NCBI GenBank assembly: GCA_014706295.1
Contig: JACSVZ010000004.1
Location: 3,831,138-3,895,137 of the forward strand
Reading direction: 5' to 3'
DNA: 64,000 nt
Origin: Lycocorax pyrrhopterus obiensis
Lineage: Eukaryota; Chordata; Aves; Passeriformes; Paradisaeidae
Each line of letters opens with the position of its first letter. Position 1 is the stretch's first letter. Position numbers and translations under genes: made by a program. The notes below the pieces were generated by a model. That model had not been told where the DNA came from, searched no databases, and saw only the letters and a program-made list of their open reading frames with translations. Below are positions 1 through 11,890 of the stretch, one piece after another.

Positions 1-3000
1 ATCATTGGGAACAGAACAGTTCACAGTTTATTTTACAACACCCAGCAGTCAAAAAGTTAAGCCATAGAAACAAAAGTTGAAATTAGAGATAAAAGGCAAA
101 TTTAAATATCTTTGATGACTTCTGTGTAATAAGGGGGGTTTCAGAGCTCATGCTGGTGTAAACAAGAAGGAAAGAAAAGCCAACCCCTGAAATTGGCAAT
201 AGGGCTAAGGAAAAGTCAGATCCATTCCTCTTCAATCCATGGACTATTTATGTAAACAATGGGTATATTTAAACTCAAGTCTCAGACACAGAGAATGGGT
301 GATTAATACTCTGCTCCTGTCCTACCTAATGAGTTTGTAAGCTCTTTCGTTAGTTGTTTGTCCCAGTTATAGCATAGCTGAGACCATGTCTCTTTTGGGG
401 CTCCACTACTTTATGATGCAATTAATGCCCAGAACCCTATGCTATTTTTAGTTCTCGAACCCTAACGTGTCATGTGTGCTAGGATGAGGGGGTTTTGGGA
501 CCAGTAGTGTCTCCCTGGCAGCAGGCCTCTGTCTTTGCATCTTTGCATCTACCTGCTCTTCTGTGTTACAACCCCTCTAGTCTCCTGGGTGCTGGAGCTG
601 GTGACATGCAAGAGCATCCTTTTATAGGAGGCCAGAGTAAAACAGGGATGACCAAGTAACTACTCACATATATCCGGTGGCCCAACTAGCCCTTACTTGA
701 AGTACAAAAGGTTAAGTGGAAAGAACGGTAAAACTCCCACTGATATCAGCCGGGCCAGCATTTCTCATTCTAATGTAAGTGACATTATTTGTGAGTGCAT
801 GGAGGTTTTTGCTCAGTCTTTCTGTCTCACCTCACCTTTTCCAAGTAATTTCTATGTCGCCACTGAAGAGATTTCCAACCACCACTGTTTCAGTCATCAG
901 ATAAATTGCTTTTCTGGCCCAGAAGGATTCCATTCTGTGTGTTTACTTCTTTAATTTGTGTATCCCCACAAACTAACATCTTCTTTGCATTTAGTAGGCA
1001 GTAGAGGGGCATGCAAAATCAAAGCCCTGTTCTGCCGAAACTGCAAGATGAAACGCAAGAAAACTCTTAACTTCAGGGAGTATTGTAGAGAGAAAATAGG
1101 AAGTGGAACAACTTTTAAAAATGCACACTTTTCTAATGCAGTAAAGCCTTTGCTGCTTTTGCCAAAACTTCACTTTTAAGAAAAAACAGCTGTGGATTTG
1201 ATTTCTATGTTTCTCAGCCGTTAGTCAATAGAGGATTCAATTTTAAAGCACAAGACTTATACAGAGTGAATCATTTCTTGTCTGCATATAAGAGAACACA
1301 GATAGATAACATGCTTAGTGAAAGCTTTATCACCAAGGAAACACATTTATAAGCATTGAATCTAGCACCTTAACATTTACAACTCACTTTAAAAAAAATG
1401 CCAGCTGTAAATAAGTCTATACTCATAACTCGAATTATGTGGTTTCTATCACTCACACCTATTTTAAGAATTACTCATCGCCTCAGAGTGGCAATGGGCA
1501 AAGCCAATTTGCAAAAGTTCAGAGTTTCTGGAGACTCGGACTCTGATCTACCACAATTTAATTGTTGCAATGAGATAATAATTTTTTGGTAATTATGTCC
1601 AACCAATCCATAAGTAACCCCTCACAGAATAGGTTTTATCTAGTGCCACTTGCTATTTCCTAAAGGTCATGGAGTCTCTTTTTCTCACCTCTAACAGCTC
1701 ACCTTTCTGGCGTGTACTATGGGGAAGCATAATTCCAGTAGAGTGGAAATTCAGTCAGCAAATGAGGCATCGACATAAATATTCATGGGGGAAAAAAACT
1801 TTTGAAAAAATGTTGAGAAAAGAGGGTCGGTAAATCATGGCATCCTCAGGAGACCACTAAGATATGCACTGTCAATTTACATAGATTTGCTTAAAATTTT
1901 GTGTGCAATTTAAGAAGTGTTTTCATACTTACTGAATTATCACCTTCTTGCTGGAATTAGGGCATCTCTTGAACACTGGACACTTGATCCAGAGTATGGA
2001 GCAGTTGCCCAGATGCCATGTGGCACCCATTTGTCATATCCTGGATTTACAGTCTGGCAATTAGCAAGGGAAATTACTCTGGATTGTTTAGGGGAATGTT
2101 TCTGCCCCAGTAAATACACAACAGTTGTCCAGTTTTTCACAAAGTGAATTTGTCTTCTTGTGTAGGATTCTTTCCCCACTTTTCAAACCCTTGAAACCGA
2201 AACCAAGAACTTGATATAAAAGCAAGCCATGGGAGAAGCACATGAACTCCCAGGGTCTATCTGCATGTACAAGGCTAAGTTTCTCTATAAGCATTATCTC
2301 AGCACAGAGTCCCAGTAGAGTTCAGCACAACTTAATATGATAAAGATTCAGCTTCAAGAAAAAAAAAATTCAGGAAAAATTTTGAAAATGCTTGGTTATG
2401 GCTTGCTCTGCTTGTGGCTGTGGTCACTGGTAACACTTACTGACCTTGGTAGGAAGAGAATGAAGCTGATGCCGTGTGCCTTTAGAAAGTCAGCTTTGAA
2501 AACATGATATACTGACAATATTTGACTCCTTGCAGTTAATCCTACAAAGACACACATTCATACAGACATTTGTTTAATTGGGAATCCTCTGAACTCAATT
2601 CATGTCTGGCTCCTGTCTGGTTCCATAAGCCTAAATAGACATAGACAAATGTCCCATTTGCCAACTCAGGACTCAAATCACTAACAGTCATCATAAAATC
2701 TAGTGTCCAGAAGAGTCTGAATACCTGACTCCAGCACCAAAATTGGACCATTCAGTGAAGAACAACATAAAAAGGATTACTTCAAAACCACTGACCATGA
2801 AGAAAAAGAACACTGACTGTTGGGTAATGATGCAATCTTGAACTTTCACACTACATCTCAGGAAATATTACTGCACTATAATTGAGTTCATCAGGTTTCA
2901 TGAGCATGCCCATGTTTTCTTCTCCATTCCTCAAAGACTTTCATTGGTATGATGCAAAGGACACTACTATCTACAGGGAGGTTGTCTGTGCTAATCTGGA

Positions 3001-3120
3001 GCAAGTTCATCTCAATTTTTATTTCGCCATTGTTTGTAGCGTTTCAGCTTTCAGATCCTCCCTAATGAGGATAGTGACCAGAGGAATACAGCGTATGTAC
3101 CTTTTATAAAGACAAAATGA
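1..3120. other. Noncoding stretch, no gene recognised
   Basis: I see no recognisable exon, RNA gene or transposable element here. Open frames are all under 90 codons on both strands and match nothing I know. The only small structure is a tandem octamer: CTTTGCAT occurs twice back to back at 533-540 and 541-548 (octamer-like, probably chance). Base composition is AT-rich, with ordinary A/T runs. Confidence 0.7.
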
Positions 3121-3210
3121 GAGGCAATGTTAAGGCCTCCTCCTTTTTTTTTTAGTTTTTCACTTTTCTAAAGAAAACCTTTTATTCAACCCTGATGCCA
3201 TAAAAGAAGG

Positions 3211-3294
3211 TGATGTCATAATTTATGATATTAAACTTGCTACTAAAATGTCATTACACAAGTGATGTTTTAATTGATGATGCTAAACTGGTTA
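3211..3294. repeat. Degenerate two-copy direct repeat in an AT-rich block
   Basis: Positions 3211-3242 and 3263-3294 are two 32-bp units with 25 of 32 positions identical, 52 bp apart. Both begin TGATGT and share TAAAC near the end. The spacer and right flank carry further TGTCAT/ATGACAT-type half-sites (CRE-like: TGATGTCAT at 3211, TCATGACAT near 3320). It may be an old local duplication or a cluster of similar binding sites. It does not match a transposable element I know. Confidence 0.45.
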
Positions 3295-3299
3295 GCAGG

Positions 3300-5540
3300 A
3301 AAGTGTCAAGTGTCACTTTCATGACATAAAGTGCCGGTTATGATTATATAATATCAATTATTCTTTGGAAAACTGCATTAGATCAGTTACATCTGAACTG
3401 ATGTAGTTGGGGCAGGTTCATATTTTTTTAAATGCTGTTCATCCAGTTCTCATTATTAGGAGTAAAATATACTTTGGATGCAATTCAGACTTTTATAACT
3501 CTGTCCTTGAAACATAATACCTGCCTTTCTCATTTGCCCTTTCAGATGCCATCAAATCAACATTGAACTAAAACAAAAGCAGGGAGACACATTTTATAGC
3601 CTTAAGAGCTTGCCTTGTTCTGCAAACACACAAAAACCAAAGTTTGAGATTAAGGTAAGCAAAAATAACAAAACATAATTTTAATAGTAGGTTAAATATA
3701 GAGCGTTAGGATTTGCTGATGGAGTGTTGGTTACTATGAGCCCTGCTTTGACGCTGGATCTTCTAAAGCTTTAGCGTCCAGCTGCTCTCCAAATTCCTCT
3801 AAATCTTACTTAGGCACAGAACCAAGAGAATATATTAATATCTGAAATGCATGTAGCCAGATTTTAAAAACTTAATCCCTTTTAGGGATAGTTACAAGTA
3901 AAGGCAGCAAGTTTAGTCCATGTGTACTCTCTGGGTCCAACAGGAGTAGACTGAGTCACTGCTGATGCTGATCTGGAGCGAGTTTATAGCATTTCCCTAT
4001 GTTAAAACTGCACTCTGCTCCTTGCTGTCAGTGACGTATGTCTGGCTTACTGGCAAAGTTGTTCAGAGATATCCTGATAACAAGTTAGATGCAACATAAC
4101 AGAATGAGATTTTAATGGGAATTTCCAAGCTGAAATCTCATCTATTTTATAGAAGAATAGGTACAGTCCCTTTAATGAGGGAGAACACAACAGTCAGGAC
4201 TATCTCTTGGTCAAGACTGTTGGATTAGTCTAAGATTAAATGAGAGGATTGCTCCCATAAATTTCTCTGTTGTAAAATGGCAAAAAATGGAAAGATAAAT
4301 GATGCACACCCATGCAACCACAGTGACCCTGAAGAACAGTGGGGACTCCAAAGCCAACAAAATTTGGCTGCTAAATAAGCCACACTTTTACTTTCCTGAA
4401 CAGCTTCATGCTTAGATCAGAGGTGCTTTATGATGGAAGATGGATGTAAAGATGACTAACAAATCACACTTCCTTTTACTCTTTACCTGTACAAACTTCA
4501 ATCAGATCAGAAGTCACATTTCTTGGGAAAGGTCTCTGAGGTTTGATCAAAAGAGTTGCAGAAGGTGACAGGGAGAAGCTGCAAAGAGGTAAGAGAGAAG
4601 CGCACTAAGAAATATTTAGAAACAGACATGATTTTCATAAGGTTTAGTGGAGTTGGTGGAAATTAATCTGCAGGGCAAGACTTTGAAAACTTACCTCATG
4701 ATTTCATCTATGCAAAAAGAATCAGTTGTCTCCTTTTAGGTCTCTTGTTTTCTACATGTTTTTGCAAGTAATGGATTTGGGTATTATCCCACTCTCCACT
4801 TCTTTCTGACAAGCTTAATGGTGATAACTGATCTAAGTTCACAGAAAAAAAACAACAAACCCAAAAAAACCTCAACACCCCCCTCCCCCCCCAAAAAAAC
4901 CCCATTAAAAGATATTAAAAAAAAGCAGAACCAAAAAAGGAAAAAGAGGTGTTAAGTTTTGATTATCCATATGTATCAGGTGTTTTATTACCAACATATC
5001 TCTAGGTAGCATTTTACCTGTCAGATTTTGGGGACATAGAAATTTCATCAGATATCAGATTTTTAATGCAGATGGTGAAATAATGCCAGAATTTTGAACA
5101 TTTATCCCCTTAGCCTGCTGTCACATATTCTCTATCCCACAGATATTCTCGTTGGAGCATGTGATTATATTTCTCTTTTTCCTGATTTGCTGTAATTATT
5201 TAAAATATCCTCTCAAGCCAGAGAGAGCTTGCATCAGCCATCAAGCAATGCACCTTATCACTCTGATTTCCATAAAAAGTCAGATAAAATCGAAGCATCA
5301 AAGAATGCACACTTGTTGACATGACAGAAGGTTGAAATCCTGTGAGAAAAATGCCTCTTACAAGAAAGATGAGGATAAAAATTCTTTCAAAACCTCAGCA
5401 GGCTGAACCTGCCCATCCATGTAGCTGCTGCATCGTGGAAACGTTCACAGCCCATGGTAGTACTGATCAACCTGTAACAAGGCTCCATCTAACAAAGGCA
5501 AATTTCCTTCTAACATTTCCTTGTAACTGAAAGAAGGCAT
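3300..5540. other. Noncoding stretch, no gene recognised
   Basis: No coding exon, RNA gene or mobile element could be identified. The only distinct feature is the A/C-rich low-complexity tract listed separately at 4844-4950. Short open frames on either strand look random. Confidence 0.65.
4844..4950. repeat. A/C-rich low-complexity tract
   Basis: Runs of A (up to 8) alternate with runs of C (up to 8) and short AC words, followed by A-rich sequence. A 65-codon minus-strand frame across it is a composition artefact rich in Gly, Phe and Trp. Confidence 0.8.
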
Positions 5541-5760
5541 TCAGACACTAGTGGGTTTTGTAAAAGTTATATAATAATTTATAATTGGTTGCTAATTAAT
5601 GTCAGATCACAGTGGAATTCCTATGGAATTACAGAGTGGAGCCTCTTTAATTACCAGTTTATAATTATAAATCTCATTGGAATGAAAAACACAAGAACTG
5701 TAATAAATGCTGATGATCTTGGAAGATCATCTTTGACTAATAAAATCTTCATGTATGTCT
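5540..5760. promoter_or_regulatory. Candidate conserved noncoding block with a 20-bp hairpin
   Basis: This AT-rich block is dense in TAAT/ATTA homeodomain-type words (around 5568-5600 and 5645-5670). At 5712-5731 it contains a perfect inverted repeat: GATGATCTT, spacer GG, AAGATCATC. No reading frame or repeat family explains it. Calling it regulatory is inference from word content only; no alignment was available. Confidence 0.25.
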
Positions 5761-8700
5761 CTTAAGGAATTATTGAACAGTAGTTCTGACTTGGGGCAAA
5801 AAAACATTTTCCATGACGCAGGATTCCCCTTCCTGCATTATTCAAAAACTAAAGAGACAAAAAACTTGGACATTATTTCATAACTAGACCAATTACATCT
5901 TGTGAAATTAAAAATACATCTCAGGCCTCTTAGCACTACATCTTGCAGTCTGTGTACCCAATAGATCACCAAGGCAGGACCTTTCCCACCACCACTGTGC
6001 AGTTTTGTCCTTCTCTACTGATTTGCCTTCAAAAAGCCACGGAACTAACCCTGGCTGTGGCACATCCCCAATGCAATTATACATGCAGCTTTCTGTTCAG
6101 GTCATCCTGATCTGTGCTGTACTTGAACACGATCAAGGATGAGATGATTAGTAATGTGCATGTTGACTGTAAATTAGGTGTATCCACAGCAGTTCATCCT
6201 ATGTTCTGCTGCAAACATTTGGACCTCCCTAAACAGACGTGGGTGGAGAATTACAACTCTAACAGCTTCACACCAGTACCCTACAGACCAAAAGCAGATG
6301 AGTATGAATGTTGTTATGAACCTACTGAACCATCTTTTCCTCCCTCCAGTTTGACTTTGAGTTAGCTGAACCAAAACAGAAGTCAGGGGGTCTGCCACAT
6401 GGAAGCAGACCTATAAGAAGAGTTCCCAGCACAGGACCTCATCTCTGCAAGTACAAGAGGCAGGAAGAGGAGGAGAAGGCAGGTGTCTCCCTGTCTCCTC
6501 AGTGCCGTCATAGCATGGGACCCTAGCACTGACCTGTGCATCCACATTCTCACAGCCATCTCGGCCAAAATCATTATCTCCAGAACTTGCTTGGGACAAG
6601 GAAAAAGATACTGATTTGATTTCAATAATCGTATTCATAATTGACTTGACTTTGCTGGTGAGCAGCAGGTTCTGAGCCTCACGAGCTTGTTTGTCTGTCC
6701 CATCAAGTTCAGTCACTTTCTCTCATTCTCTGGAGTGCTCATTACTGCTTTCAGCCATCCTCCTAAGATGTACTTTTCCTCCACATGGAAATGAGCAGTT
6801 CATATGTTGAGGCCCTCCTTCCCTGCTTTTAACAGAATTGTTTTTCTCTGTTCCTTGCATTTTTCCCCAATCCTCTCATAGTTCTATTCCCCCATGCCTT
6901 TGAGGCTGCAGCCCTGCGCTTCTCCCCATGTCCTATGTACAGCTGTGGGAATCTGTAAACCTGCCAACGAGTACTTTGTAAAAACTTGTTGCAGATCTGA
7001 TGGGTTTCACTTTGCAAGCCAAGAAACGAAGACTTATGACATAATTGATAGTAACAAATTGAGAAAGGAACTATGGCCCCTATCTAAAATAAAAGACAAT
7101 CACAGTGAATTAAAGGTCATGATATAAAGAATTACACAGAGAAACACTGGGAAATGAGAACAAATTTAATGCAGGCTACGGTGGAGTTAAACCAGAGATG
7201 AATTTGGCTAAATAAAACATAAGAAACCTATTTCCTGGACTAATTACTCCACTTCTTAGAGAAGTGTAATGTTGGCATCAGCCTTCATACTAAATTGCAC
7301 CACAAAACCCCAACATTTAACAGTGTTTTAGCCTACACATTAGGGAGTTTACCAATTTTTATTTTGCCTAGCTGTTGTTTATTTCCTGACAAATTTTTCT
7401 TGCAGGTTTACCCAGGGGGAGAGATGCTCCTTGAACAGCAGAACTGCTATTCAAGGACTTCGAGAAGTAAGAACACAATATTATTTGATTTGTTTTTCAT
7501 TCCACCTTGCAAAACTGTCTCTTTAGTAAATCCAGACCATCAGAATCAACAGGGTGACTTCCCCACATGGACAGTGTTTCCCACAGAGCACAGAAGTTGC
7601 AGTCACTAACACAGGCAGAAGGACAGCTTGTTTCTTCTCATTCATTTTGTTGGCAGAACAAAGACAACAGCACATTAGCAACAGATTTTCATATGGACAC
7701 TGGAATTAATCAGACTCAAGTTTGCCTTCCTTTAAATCAAAGGGTCATGTGAAGGTGGGGAGAAGAATTTGCAGTGGTATCTTTGTGGGACTGCATTCCT
7801 AATTTTGCCCGAGATAACAGAGTCCCAGTGCCTTGAATTGCTGATTATTACAATCACCAACAGACACACATACATATTCAGGGAAAGTGTTCGAACTCTC
7901 ACATTTGTATTCATTTTACTTTGACTCGACTAGAATCATAAAAGGAATGTGTAAACGAGGAGAGCCTGTTGCTGAAATGAAGTTGAATTTTTTCCCCACA
8001 GAAACTTGGGTTCATGACAGCTTTTTGTTGGGCAGGACATTAGCCTTTTGTAATTTATTGCTTTTAGATTAAATCTTGGGAAACTCAATATTGCAGTTGA
8101 ATGATTAGAGCAATACCCCTTGGAGTAATAAATTTTCTTTGGTGCTATGCATCTCCCGATCATGTTTCCCTTCTAATTACATTTACATAAATGATATTCT
8201 GCAAAATTAAATTAACATTCAAACCGTTATGCTGGCAAGGAGAGACAAAAATTAGTTACAAACTTACATCCCTAAAAAACCGAAATGACACCTCGTTCTT
8301 TCCATAAACTGAATCATATCTATCCCCCAAAGTGTCTCACACACAATTCATTATTCTACTTGGTTAATCACCAACCTAGAGGCTCTGCTCCCCCTCTTTC
8401 GGAAGTTTAATAGTGTAAGGAACTACTTTCCACAGGGTCTCAATAAATGGAAGCAATTGGTGACAATCCAAATTTGGTCAGCAAAGTGCTTTATTCAGAC
8501 CTAGACTTGATTTCTGTAGTTTTGGCCACAGCACTTCTTCAGGGCTTCCCTCTCTTGGCTCCAGTGCACAATTCCTCTAGGACGGAGCCCGAAGGCACTT
8601 GGCGGGGCTCCCTGTGAACTTAGACTCAGTGCTGCACTGACGCTGTCCTGACCAGGCTGAAGAAAGATGTTCTTGCCCTTCATACGTCCACATCACCGTG

Positions 8701-9865
8701 CTGGCTGGTGAGCAAAGCCGTGATTTCCTGGACTGCTCTCCAAATGATGCAGGATTTCACAGAGCAAGTTTTTGCTTGCCAAGAGGAGGGATCATTATCG
8801 TGATGAGGAAAAAAGAGTGCCAGTCTACTGCTCGCTCGTGAAGTCAGTCTTCAAACAGCTTTTCCAAGATCTGAAGTTGAAATGGATTGTGCTATGTAGT
8901 GTTAATTTGCCTAAGATCACTAATTCCTGACTACTCAATCTATTTTCTCAGTGCTGTATGAGGATCAGTAGCTTTTGCAGAGAAAAATTGTCTCCTAAGA
9001 CCTACTTGGAAAAGCATTATTTTTGTTGTCCCAGAGAGGATTTGGCCCTTCGGATACCCACCCACTGTAAAGACAGGGTACATCCATCTCCTCTCTCCTC
9101 TCTTTTGTCTTTTGATGCAATTAACAAATCATCAAAATACTTAGGCAAAGAACACATGGCCTATTCTATCACTGGGCATCAGTGAGGCATCACTTGGTTT
9201 TATTTGTTGCTCCTACACACACTGCACTGGAGATCACAGTATTTTCATTCAGGAATTTGAATCCTAATCTTTATCCTGCCCACCCTTATAGTCAAGAGCA
9301 TATAGCATCAAGTCTCTAGTGGTATCAATTCTTACGCAAGTATACTCAAACAACATTGAGACATTAGTAACTAAGTGGGGGAAAAAATCATTATTTATTG
9401 TATGACACATACATATATACATATATAGTCACAACTGGAACCAAGTCTGTCAGCTCTAGAGCAAGAATGCCTATTTGAGTGCGAGTACACTCTGTAAGTT
9501 GTGCATATTTCAATGGGGGAAAATACAGTGTCTGGAGAAGGGGATTAAAGTAGAAATGTCAGAGCTTCTGATTAAATAAGGTCTGTGTATATATGAGCCT
9601 GCTTTTCAGTTTGAAACCTGGATGATTTTAACATTTCAATTTTTTAATGCAAGGTTTGAGTCAGTGACTGAATTTCCTTCTTGAAGCACATCAACATTTG
9701 CGTTTTAGCATATTTCACTTTACTTGGCAAAGAGATTGTTGGAGTTTTTTCAAAAAAAAAAGGAACGCTGGGCAGCCTGGCATTTGTTTGAAAACCTAAT
9801 TTAATTTTCCCTAAACTTCACAGTTTCTGTATTTCTATAGGTCCTACAATAAATAAAGTTAATTA
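5760..9865. other. Noncoding stretch, no gene recognised
   Basis: No recognised exon or mobile element. Two frames just over 100 codons (6411-6716 minus, 7295-7609 plus) have no recognisable domain. On the minus strand a 60-codon frame (8683-8501) ends with TAG immediately upstream of AATAAA (8495-8490). That resembles the end of a short-UTR transcript or a processed copy, but the peptide is unrecognised. A short CA/TA tract lies at 9406-9428. Confidence 0.6.
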
Positions 9866-9869
9866 GTTG

Positions 9870-10150
9870 TAGACATAACATTTAGGGACCGTATTTTCTC
9901 AAAGTGTTTGATTGCAGTGAGTCATCTGCATGACAGTTCTCTTTCCAGCACTGCACTTCATTCCTGTTCGCCTCACCCTGGTAAACATAACGTGCCAAAC
10001 ACTCTGGAATTTCTGTTAAATAAGCTCGTCTCACAGCATTATGGCCCAGGCCCATTCAGAGCCATAATTGAATTCTTTGGCACACAAATTGCTTGGAAAG
10101 ACCGGGGCGATTTATATGTTTAGGACCATATGACAAACATTTGTTTCACT
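9870..10150. promoter_or_regulatory. Candidate conserved noncoding element
   Basis: Within AT-rich flanks this segment has a complex, non-repetitive composition that keeps several CpGs (for example around 9968, 10028 and 10103). It carries a TAATTGAATTC word near 10061-10074 and a TGTTTCAC word near 10141. A 71-codon frame (9908-10123 plus) crosses it but resembles no protein I know. The look is that of a vertebrate developmental enhancer, but this is pattern impression, not alignment. Confidence 0.3.
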
Positions 10151-11690
10151 GCAAGGAATGCTAGGGTATTACCACAGGTACTGAACACAAATCACGTAGG
10201 AAATCCTGGGGCAAGTTCATTAACCGTGACTCCTGGAAAGGACATGAGACCCCAGTTTCCATTTGATGGAACAGCCTGTGCAAGACTGTGATGAACTTTC
10301 TGTGAAATCTATGAAAATTCAGAGCAGTCCAGGAGATGGGGAACATAATAGCACCAGACCAGCAGGTACATTTACAACAGCAACGTTATACAACAAAATT
10401 CCGTAAACATTTCCTCTTCAAGGACTTAAAACTCTAGAAGACAGAACAATATAACAAAAATGTCATAACTAACTTCTACTGCTAGCATTAAACTTTAATT
10501 TACTTTATTTCATCAGTCTGTTATATTATTCCCATTATCATTGCCATGCTATTTTTAACCTGTATTTAAAAAGCAGCATAGCTTCAAGACACATGTCAGT
10601 GGAGTACACCAAATGTAAGTCTGACAGAGCGCTCAGTGAATCATGGGAGAATCCCTATGATTAAGAAAAACAGTAAAGAGAATTTGTCAGGTTTCAGCAA
10701 AGTTATAAAGAATTCATGAGTACACAGGGTTGTGACTCAGTTGGCTAAGGTTATCAGACTCTGGTCTGTGAACAGTTCTGTGAACAAGACAAGACCATCT
10801 GCCATCCACAAAAAGAAAAAATACATTTATCTAGAAGCAGGGCTCTTCCCAAGCTTTCTGAAAAAGTTCCAAGGTGGGGGTCCCAGCATTTTAAAAGGTT
10901 GTGTAAAGCCCAGATACCTTATTCAGCTCCTGATCCAGAAGACACCATAGGTCTCAGAACAGAGAAAGGAAAAGAAAAACAGATTTGTCAAGATGTGTCT
11001 CAATGACAAATGCAAAGAACACCTGAAGGTATGTCTGATACTTTCTGTTCTGCAGGACAAACAGAAAATTGGAATCATCTTTTGTCTCTCAGGAGTATCA
11101 CAAAGAAGAGGAGATACTCAATTGTATCTGGATGCTCTCAGAAGCAACTGGAGTGATTATGAGCTAATTTTACCATAAAGGTCAGGTTAATCTCTGTATA
11201 TCAGGGACTATTTAATAAACACTCTTGACCACTTCAGTATCTCTCTCACCACCCTTCCACCCCTGCATTCTGCTGGAACCAAAATGCCCAGAGGATGGAT
11301 GGGGAGTGGCTGCATTTTGGGTTGCTCTTCTCAGAAATTTTTTTTTTTACATTCCTCATATAATCCTCAGGGTCTCCTGAGGGCAGGTTATTGTAGCTGA
11401 GAGGAGGAGACCACTGTGTGCAGAAGGCATAGCAGCAGTAAAGAGCAATTGAAGCTGCACTCACAGCACCCATGTTTCTCCACTTCAGCATTTTTGATTG
11501 CCTGATTTTTGTTGTTGTTGATGGTGTTTGAAGATTAAATGTTATGTGCAGCAACAGATGTTAGTGATCTCATTCAGAGCTGAATATCTTTTTACACATA
11601 ATTTGGTTGTGTGCCAGGGGCCAAGAACTTTGGCTTCAGATAAGCAAAATCAAAAGCTGTTTGAACTGGCACATTGAGTCCATTGTCTAT
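10150..11690. other. Noncoding stretch, no gene recognised
   Basis: Nothing recognisable. A 102-codon minus-strand frame (11246-11554) has no known domain and spans a T-run (11339-11348) and a GTT trinucleotide run (11509-11524). Confidence 0.6.
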
Positions 11691-11890
11691 AAACATTCAC
11701 GTTAAGAGAATGAGATCAAATCTGCCAAGGGACATTATTATGTCGTGGAATATATTTGTCCGTCACAGAAGAATGACTGGAAAAGAGGGAAAAAGAGGTG
11801 ATTACGGAGCAGCGGTCTAAATCTGCTCAAAAGCTCCACTAATTATGAGCACACGCTATCTTGGGGAATAGTCGCAAACGGATGTACAGA
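11690..11890. promoter_or_regulatory. Candidate conserved noncoding element
   Basis: Complex sequence with retained CpGs (TTCACGTTAAG near 11696, ATGTCGTGG near 11740, TTACGGAGCAGCGG near 11803, TCGCAAACGG near 11872) and an ACTAATTATGAG homeodomain-type word near 11838. No open frame or repeat explains it. The regulatory call is inference. Confidence 0.25.
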
